From positions 1 to 25,568 of IMG/VR virus record IMGVR_UViG_3300017788_000154: 25,568 bases of DNA. The stretch is one strand, 5' to 3'. Each line of letters begins with the position of its first letter. Within the stretch, counting starts at the first letter, position 1. The notes below the pieces were generated by a model. It saw nothing but the letters and a program-made list of their open reading frames with translations. It searched no databases and was not told the DNA's origin. Positions 3,596 through 11,400 of the stretch are shown piece after piece. Made by a program: the position numbers and the translations under genes. The stretch comes from a virus.

Positions 3596-5400
3596 TGGCA
3601 TACAATCAGTTAACAAGTTTAGATTATTTTGAGATAAGAAATGCTCTTAGAGATTACCTAAGAGCTAATTCTGACTTCAGTGACTACGATTTCGAAGGAT
3701 CTACTCTTGGTATGCTACTGGATGTGTTGGCATATAACACATATTACACATCATTTAATGCGAATATGCTTGTCAATGAGTCATTTCTTGACTCTGCAAC
3801 GCTAAGAGACAATGTAGTATCGCTTGCAAAACAGTTAGGATACACTCCACGATCTGCAGTAGCTGCTTCATGCGCTGTAAATTTAAATGTAACTCTAACA
3901 GGAACTAATTTACCTCAGTCAGTTTTTTTAAGAAGAGGTAATGCATTTCTTACAAATGTAAATGAATCATTATATCAATATGTTTTACTTGATGATGTTC
4001 AGACATCAGTGCTGCCAGACAACACAGTAAACTTCGAAAATTTAAAAATATACGAGGGAACGTATATTTCCAACAGATATACCGTTTCAGCGTATACAGG
4101 GTCATACAGCATCGTATTACAGAACTCAAACATCGATACATCAACCATTCGTGTGAATGTGTTTGATAGTTCAAATTCATCATCGTTTCAAAAGTTTTTT
4201 CAATCAGATAATATTCTGAATGTCGGTAGCAATTCTCCAACGTATTTTGTTACTGAGGTAGAAGATGAAAATTATAAAGTTACTTTTGGCGATGGAACTT
4301 TTGGTAAAAAGTTAACAGCAAATCAGGTTATTGAGATTAGTTATCTAACGACAAATGCATCTGCAACGAATGGTGCTTCTATTTTCACTTACAATGGTAT
4401 AATTACAGATGTTGCTGGTTCAGGATCATTCACAACCACTGTAAATAGCGTCACATCGCTTACAAAGGCATTTGGCGGCGAAGATATCGAAAGTATTGAT
4501 AGTATCAAAAGAAACGCCCCTGCTTCATTTGGTGCTCAAAACAGAGCCGTCACTTCATTAGATTACGAAGCAATTATTCGTCGTATCTATCCAGCTGTTG
4601 CTGATGTCATTTCTTATGGTGGAGAAGAAGAAAATCCACCCGAATACGGAAAAGTAAAAGTTTCTATCAAACCAAGAAACCTCAATTTCTTATCGTCATA
4701 TACGAAAGGTATTATATTACAAGAATTGAAAAAGTATTCAGTTGCTGCAATCACTCCAGAGATTGTTGATCCTTCAATTATCTTTGTAGAATTATTTTCA
4801 AGAATTTTTTACGACCAAGCACAAACAAACTTAACATCAGATCAAGTTAAACAAAAAGTGATTGCTAACTTAACAAACTATATTGCTTTATCAGATACAG
4901 AAAAATTTGGTGGTAAGTTTAGATATAGTAAATCAATCAGTACAATTGATGCTTCTGATACTTCTATTCGTTCTAATTTAACCGACATTAGAATGAGAAA
5001 GGATTTCTATCCTTCGTTAAATAATAGTGCATACTATGAATTTTGCTTTAATAATCCGTTTGACGATGATATTGATGTACAAACTCTAGTTTCTACTGGA
5101 TTTGTAGTACAACAATATCCAAACTTTATTGTTTATATTGAAGACAGAGATTCAAAAGTTGTTCTTTATCGTTTAGATCCACAAACAGGTGATAAAATTA
5201 TTTTAAATTCCGAACAGGGTGAAATTGACTATGCAAAAGGTGATGTTAGGTTATATGATTTAACAATTATCAAAGGATCTTTCCTAGACAACAAAATAGA
5301 AATTCGTCTGAAACCACAATATAATGATATTGTTGCAAAACGTCAAGTTTACCTTGATGTAGACATCGAAAAAAGTTCGTTTACTCTAATTCAAGAATAG
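3595..5400 (+). CDS. 6: Baseplate wedge subunit gp6
   Basis: The 601-aa protein is similar in length to T4 gp6 (about 660 aa), the protein that forms the inner baseplate ring (gpJ-like family). Visible hallmarks near the N-terminus are SDYDFEGSTLGMLLDVLAYN (about 26-46), then NESFLDSATLRDNV and LAKQLGYTPRSAVAA. Mid-protein are YKVTFGDGTFGKKL and the TTNASATNG segment, and then RNAPASFGAQNRAVTSLDYE, typical of baseplate J-like proteins. The C-terminal part carries QQYPNFIVYIEDRDSKVVLY and a final beta-rich domain ending in LKPQYNDI. It sits between gp25 (1-nt overlap) and gp7 (6-nt gap), all on one late transcript. Confidence 0.95.
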   Translation: MAYNQLTSLDYFEIRNALRDYLRANSDFSDYDFEGSTLGMLLDVLAYNTYYTSFNANMLVNESFLDSATLRDNVVSLAKQLGYTPRSAVAASCAVNLNVTLTGTNLPQSVFLRRGNAFLTNVNESLYQYVLLDDVQTSVLPDNTVNFENLKIYEGTYISNRYTVSAYTGSYSIVLQNSNIDTSTIRVNVFDSSNSSSFQKFFQSDNILNVGSNSPTYFVTEVEDENYKVTFGDGTFGKKLTANQVIEISYLTTNASATNGASIFTYNGIITDVAGSGSFTTTVNSVTSLTKAFGGEDIESIDSIKRNAPASFGAQNRAVTSLDYEAIIRRIYPAVADVISYGGEEENPPEYGKVKVSIKPRNLNFLSSYTKGIILQELKKYSVAAITPEIVDPSIIFVELFSRIFYDQAQTNLTSDQVKQKVIANLTNYIALSDTEKFGGKFRYSKSISTIDASDTSIRSNLTDIRMRKDFYPSLNNSAYYEFCFNNPFDDDIDVQTLVSTGFVVQQYPNFIVYIEDRDSKVVLYRLDPQTGDKIILNSEQGEIDYAKGDVRLYDLTIIKGSFLDNKIEIRLKPQYNDIVAKRQVYLDVDIEKSSFTLIQE

Positions 5401-5406
5401 AAATAA

Positions 5407-8400
5407 ATGGCAACTAAAGTTAAAAGCCTATCTGCTCTTATTGATAATCAGTTACCAAATTTTATTGTATCTGAATATCCTAAATTTTCTGCGTTTATGC
5501 AGAAATACTATGAGCAGCTTGAATTACCAGGGCAACCAGTTGATTTAATATCAAATTTAACAAAGTATCGTGATATTGATACATACACTCACGACTTACT
5601 TAATCAACAAACAGTTTTAACACAAAATATTAGTGGTTCGTCAACAACTATTAACGTAGAAAATACTTCGTCTTTTCCTGATGTAAATGGGTATATTTTA
5701 ATTGACGATGAAGTAATTTTTTACAAAACAAAAACATCAACTTCATTTGTAAATTGCTATAGAAACGTCAGCTCAACTACAAAGATTGGTGATTTATATA
5801 ATTCTTTAAATTTTAAGAGCGTATCTAATGATGATGCTGGAACTGGGGTTCAGCACTTAAATGGATATCCTGTTTTCAACATCAGTCATCTATTTTTATA
5901 TTCTTTAGTAAAAAATTTCGAAACTGAATATCTATCGTCATTTCCAGAAGCGTCATTAAAATCTTCTGTTGATAAATCTCTTTTAATTAAGAACATTAAG
6001 AATTTTTATGCATCCAAAGGAACTGAATCTTCAATTAAGTTTCTTTTTAACGCATTAGTTCCTTCTGATGGTCCAAATGATCCTACAGTATATTATCCCA
6101 AAGATTCCACGTATAAAGCATCTTATGGTGAGTGGGTCAGTAACTATTCACTAAAGGCAAAAATTGTAGGTAATGTATCGGATATTAGATATTTAATTGG
6201 AGCAAGAATAATTCAGCAACAAGATCAGAATGATTCTAGCATTGGTTATGCCTCTGCCGTTATTGATAATATTGTTTCTATTGGAGAAGGGTATTACGAA
6301 ATAATTCTTTCAGAACAAAGCGTAGTGGGAGAGTTTTCTGTAATATCAGAAACATATTTAACTTCATCTCTATTATCAAACACTGCATCTAATAAAAGAA
6401 TCAATGTTTATTCAACAAATGGTTGGAGAACTCCCACAGGAACTCTGATTGTTGGATCAGAAGAAATTAGCTATAAATCCAAAACAGTAAATCAGTTTAT
6501 CATTGGAAATCGTGGAGTAACACCAGGAACATATTCTGCTAATACTGCAGTATATAAAAAATCAAATGTTACTGTTTCATATATTAATGAAAATAATCAA
6601 CCACAATCAAGAACTATTCTAGTATTAGGAATTTTATATAATTTAAATCAAGATACTCCAGTTCCATATTCTTCAGTTGGAGATGCCGTACAAATCTCTG
6701 CATCTGGGTTTGATTCAAAAAATCCAATTATTTTCAATAAATTAACCAACTCTATACGTTGGAATTTGAACGAAAATAATTCAGTATCATCTATATCTTC
6801 GTTATCTGATGTTCTTGTAAATGTAGCCGCAATTTATGAAGATGATCAATATTATTATATTGCTTCTTCTGGGTATCCAAGCCATGCAATCGGAAAAAAT
6901 AATTGGAGTATTACTTTAGCGGATCAGAAAAATTTAAAACTAATCAGAAAATTTCCAACAAGAACCACTGAAATCTACGAAACCACAAATAAAGATGTTG
7001 GAGTTCTAATTAATGGTGTTCCTATTCGTGGAGTAAAGGATGACGAAGTAATTACTTTTGGTGAAATTACAAAATTTGATTTAATTAAGAAAGGAAGCGG
7101 TTATTTAGATCCACCTAAAGTTTTAGTTATTGATACTGCTGGAGTAAGTGGTGTAGCAGAAGGTAAAGCAGTTCTTTCTGGAGACACTGTTGATAGAATT
7201 GATGTAGTAGAGGGAGGCGCTGGATTTTTCCCACCAGTTCCAACTATTATTATTACATCTGGTAGAAATGCAACTGCAGAACCAGTCATTACGAATGGCA
7301 GAATAACAAGTATAAAAGTAGTTAATCCTGGCGAATATTATACTACTGCTCCTAAAGTAATTATTACCGATTCTTCAGGAAAGGGAAGATTTGCTAGATT
7401 CAATTCAGTAATTTCGGAAGAAGGAAATCTCATTGGATTTGAAAAAATCGAAGAGGGAAAATCATACGATCCATTAACAACTACAGTAACAATACAATCA
7501 ATTGGTTCTGGAGCTGAAGCAACTTCTATTGTTAGAACTTGGACCAGAAATAGATTTGAAAAATTAAAAACAAATTTAGATGATAATTATGGGCATTACT
7601 TTTTAAATAATAATCCATCTTTGGGGTATGGATACAATTATATTGCAAATCCTAAAGCACTTCGAGTTGCGCTTGGAGATAATCTAGATAATTTAGATAA
7701 TGTACCAAATACTTTAGTACATTCCCCTATTATTGGTTTTGCATATGATGGAAATCCCATTTATGGTCCATATGGATATCAAAATGCGGGTAATCCTTCT
7801 TCATCTATTGTGAGGATGACAAGTAGTTACAAGTTAAAAACTACTCGTTTAGGAGGACCATCAACCATTTCATATCCTCTGGGATCATTTGTAGAAGATT
7901 ATGAGTATTTACACAGATCTGGTAGTTTAGATGAAAACAATGGAAGATTTTGCGTAACACCAGATTATCCAGAGGGAGTATATGCATATTTTGTATCTAT
8001 ACAGCAAAATAATACTCCAGTATATCCATATTTCTTAGGAAAAAATTATTATTCTATTCCAGTAGATTCAAATTATAATAAAACTATTTCCCAGGATGAT
8101 GTTCCATTAAATATCACAAGATTAAGAACTGCCAGAACAAAAAACAATGGTGACAATATTACTGCATTTGTGGAAAATGTAAAATCTGGTTCTGTTTCTG
8201 GAATTGATATATCTTCATCAACTCCCACATTTTCAGTAGATGGAATTGTTGAAGTAGATTATTCCAATACTGGTGGATCTGATGTTTTAGCAAAAGTTTC
8301 TAGCGTAAAAGGGAAATCTGTAAATTCTTTGTTTGCTTCTTTTGGTATTTACAAGTTTTTTGATTATTTTAATGCAACCATTAATTCACCACTGATTTCA

Positions 8401-11400
8401 TCTGGTATTACAAATTATCCGTTAAACGTCAATACGTTAGGATTCTCCACAACAATTGATGCGAATACCATTACAGATTATTCATTAAATACTACCGATG
8501 TTTTACTACGTGATAGCTCTATTTTAGTATTACTCCCACCATCATTAGATAAATGCGTAAAACTTACTACAGAATCTCCATGTTATCTATTTAATGGTGA
8601 TATTATTACACAGATTGGAAATTCATCAACAGGTCGTGTGGTTGGTAATGTATTTAATTCGAAAACAATTGTCCTAAAAGAAGTAACAAAAAGATTTGAA
8701 AATATTAATGAATCTGGTTCAAACACACTATCTTCTTCAATTGAAGTAATTAATTTAGTTGTAGATAAAATTTCTAGTTATAGTTTGGGATCAGAAATTT
8801 CTCAAACAAATGGAAAGCAGGCAATTATATTATCGGTTTCTAATAATAGAATAAGATTAGCGTCAAATACTTTCATTAATAACGAACCAATTATTTTTTC
8901 CTCTGCTTTTTCTGGACTTGATATTAGTAAAATTTATTATGTTGCTGATTCTGATTTGACTAGTTTTAGAATTTCCACATCTCCTAATGGCAATCCAATT
9001 TTATTACCAGATTCTTCAAATCCAGGGTCTGTAGTTTTAAATCAAAAAGCATTGGGTGTGGTATTAGAGTCAACTGAAGAAAAAAATACATGTAAGGTAA
9101 AAGTATTACGTGGAAGTTTTGATGTATCATCAGAATATTTCTTAAAAACTAATAATTTACGTGATACAGTTGGTAGTAAAATTGTTCAAAAAAATCCTCT
9201 AAGTTCTGGAATTAGAGTTCTGACAAATACCGATAAAATTGCAATATTAAAAACTAATACTAACCATAATGTTTCGGTGGGCGATTTAATTAATGTTGAT
9301 ATTAGACCAGATGATAGCACCACAACGACTACAATTTATGTAAGAAAAACAATTTACCAAAAATTAAAATTAAATGTTCCTGCATACAACAAAGTATTAA
9401 ATGACAGTGGTGTTGGTAGGGTTGTTGTTTTGAATAGTGGTTCAGATTATGCATATGATACTTCTGGAAACGCTACTTATACTAATGTTGAATTAATTTT
9501 TGCCGATCAAACAAAATGCAGAGGAGAAACTGGACAAATTACATCTGATCTTTCTGCGGCAGTAATTGGAAACCCAGGAAATACAAATAATGCAAGAGCT
9601 ACTGTGGGAGTAACTAATGGATTGGTTACTTCTGTTGTAATTACTACTAAAGGAAAATTTTATAAGAAAGGTGATATCCTAACCGCAAGTCCAACATCAA
9701 TTTATAGAAATCCTACCTCGTCAACATCAAGATTTTTAACAATTGAAGTTGATCACGCTGGGTTTGCATCAACGAACACCAAACTATTCTTGAATGAAAT
9801 TACAGGAATATCCAATAATGATTTCATTAAAATAGGAACAGAAGTTGTTAAAGTAGTATCTATAGATGCTTCAACAAATTCATTGATTGTTCTACGTGGT
9901 CAAGAAAATACTAACAGTTTAGATCACATTGATAAATCAATTGTATCTTCATATTTGCCAAAATATTTACTGAATTTTAATTATCAATTAGGAAATACCC
10001 CATCAGATCCATACGTTTCTTCTTATGATTTCGATTCACGAGAATTGGTAGTTTATTTTAATTCTACAAATACATTAACAACGATAAATCCACTCTCCGC
10101 TTCCAGTTTCTTCTATGATCAAAATACGCCAAGAAAATTAGTAGGTGTCGTCGATATCATAGAATCACCAAAATATAAATTTGAATTTTCATACGATAAC
10201 ATAAATTGGACAAAAAATCCAATTACGCCAGTACAAAATTACTATAAGTATAAATTTGATACTTCGCATCCTTCTATGTCTGGTAGTTTTCTGGAATTTT
10301 CTCCTAGTGGAAACTTTAATATTTTAACTACTGAAGTTGAAAAAGGATCTGCTATTCCTGGATTTGCTAATTCATTTGTAACATTAAAAATTGGATTTGG
10401 TGCTAATATTGCATCAAATTCATTCACCAATAAAAAAAATACAGAATTTACGAATTATTATTATTTTGATAAAAATGAAATTGTTGATTCTGAAAAAGCT
10501 TATTTAAAAATTATTGATGATCCATTACAGGGAGAACATGAAATTATCTACAATACTCCCACGGAAATGGTATATGAATTTAAGACATACCCCCAACACT
10601 CTGGGTCTGGAGTAATAAACTATACGACTACTTCCACAAATGCAATTGGAGAGATTAATTCTCTCAAAATTGTAAATTCTGGTAAAGACATGAGTAAATT
10701 GCCAGTTATTACTGGCGTGCAACCATCTATATCAAATGAATGCACAGTGAATGTTTCATGGAATTCAGATACTGGTAGTATGACAGGCATAGAAATTGTA
10801 AATCCTGGCGCAAATTATTCAAAACCAAAAGCAGTTCTTTCAAAAGGAGACGGTAGAAATTATGCTTTTGAAGTCAGAAAAAATGCTGATAATTCTATAG
10901 CTGCAGTTGTCTTGATCAATGGTGGAGTAGGATTTACCACCAAACCCGAAATTAGAATCATAGAAACTGATGTAAAGTTGTATTTTTCAAGCAATGAAAT
11001 TGGTATTCCTACAAAAATTACCTTAATTAATAATGGTAAAGGATTTAACAGTGATTTAACAACAAAACGTAAAATTACTTCAGACAGAATACTTGTTCTT
11101 AAAAATTTTCCAGAAAAATTATTCTTTGAAAATGAAATTGTAGAACAGTATGATGGATTGACCAAAATTGCTTCTGGATATGTTTCTAAAGATGGTTGGA
11201 GAGAAGGAAGTAATATTTTAAGATTAAACAGAGTTGAAGGAGAATTTAAAAAAGATCTCCAAATAATTGGAAAAACGCAAAATAAAACAGCAACTGTAGT
11301 AAATTCATTTGTGGGAGAATTTTCATACGATATTAAATCGTATTTTGATAATATTGGGTACTATGCATCTGATAGATCTAAAATTGGAGCATCCACTCAA

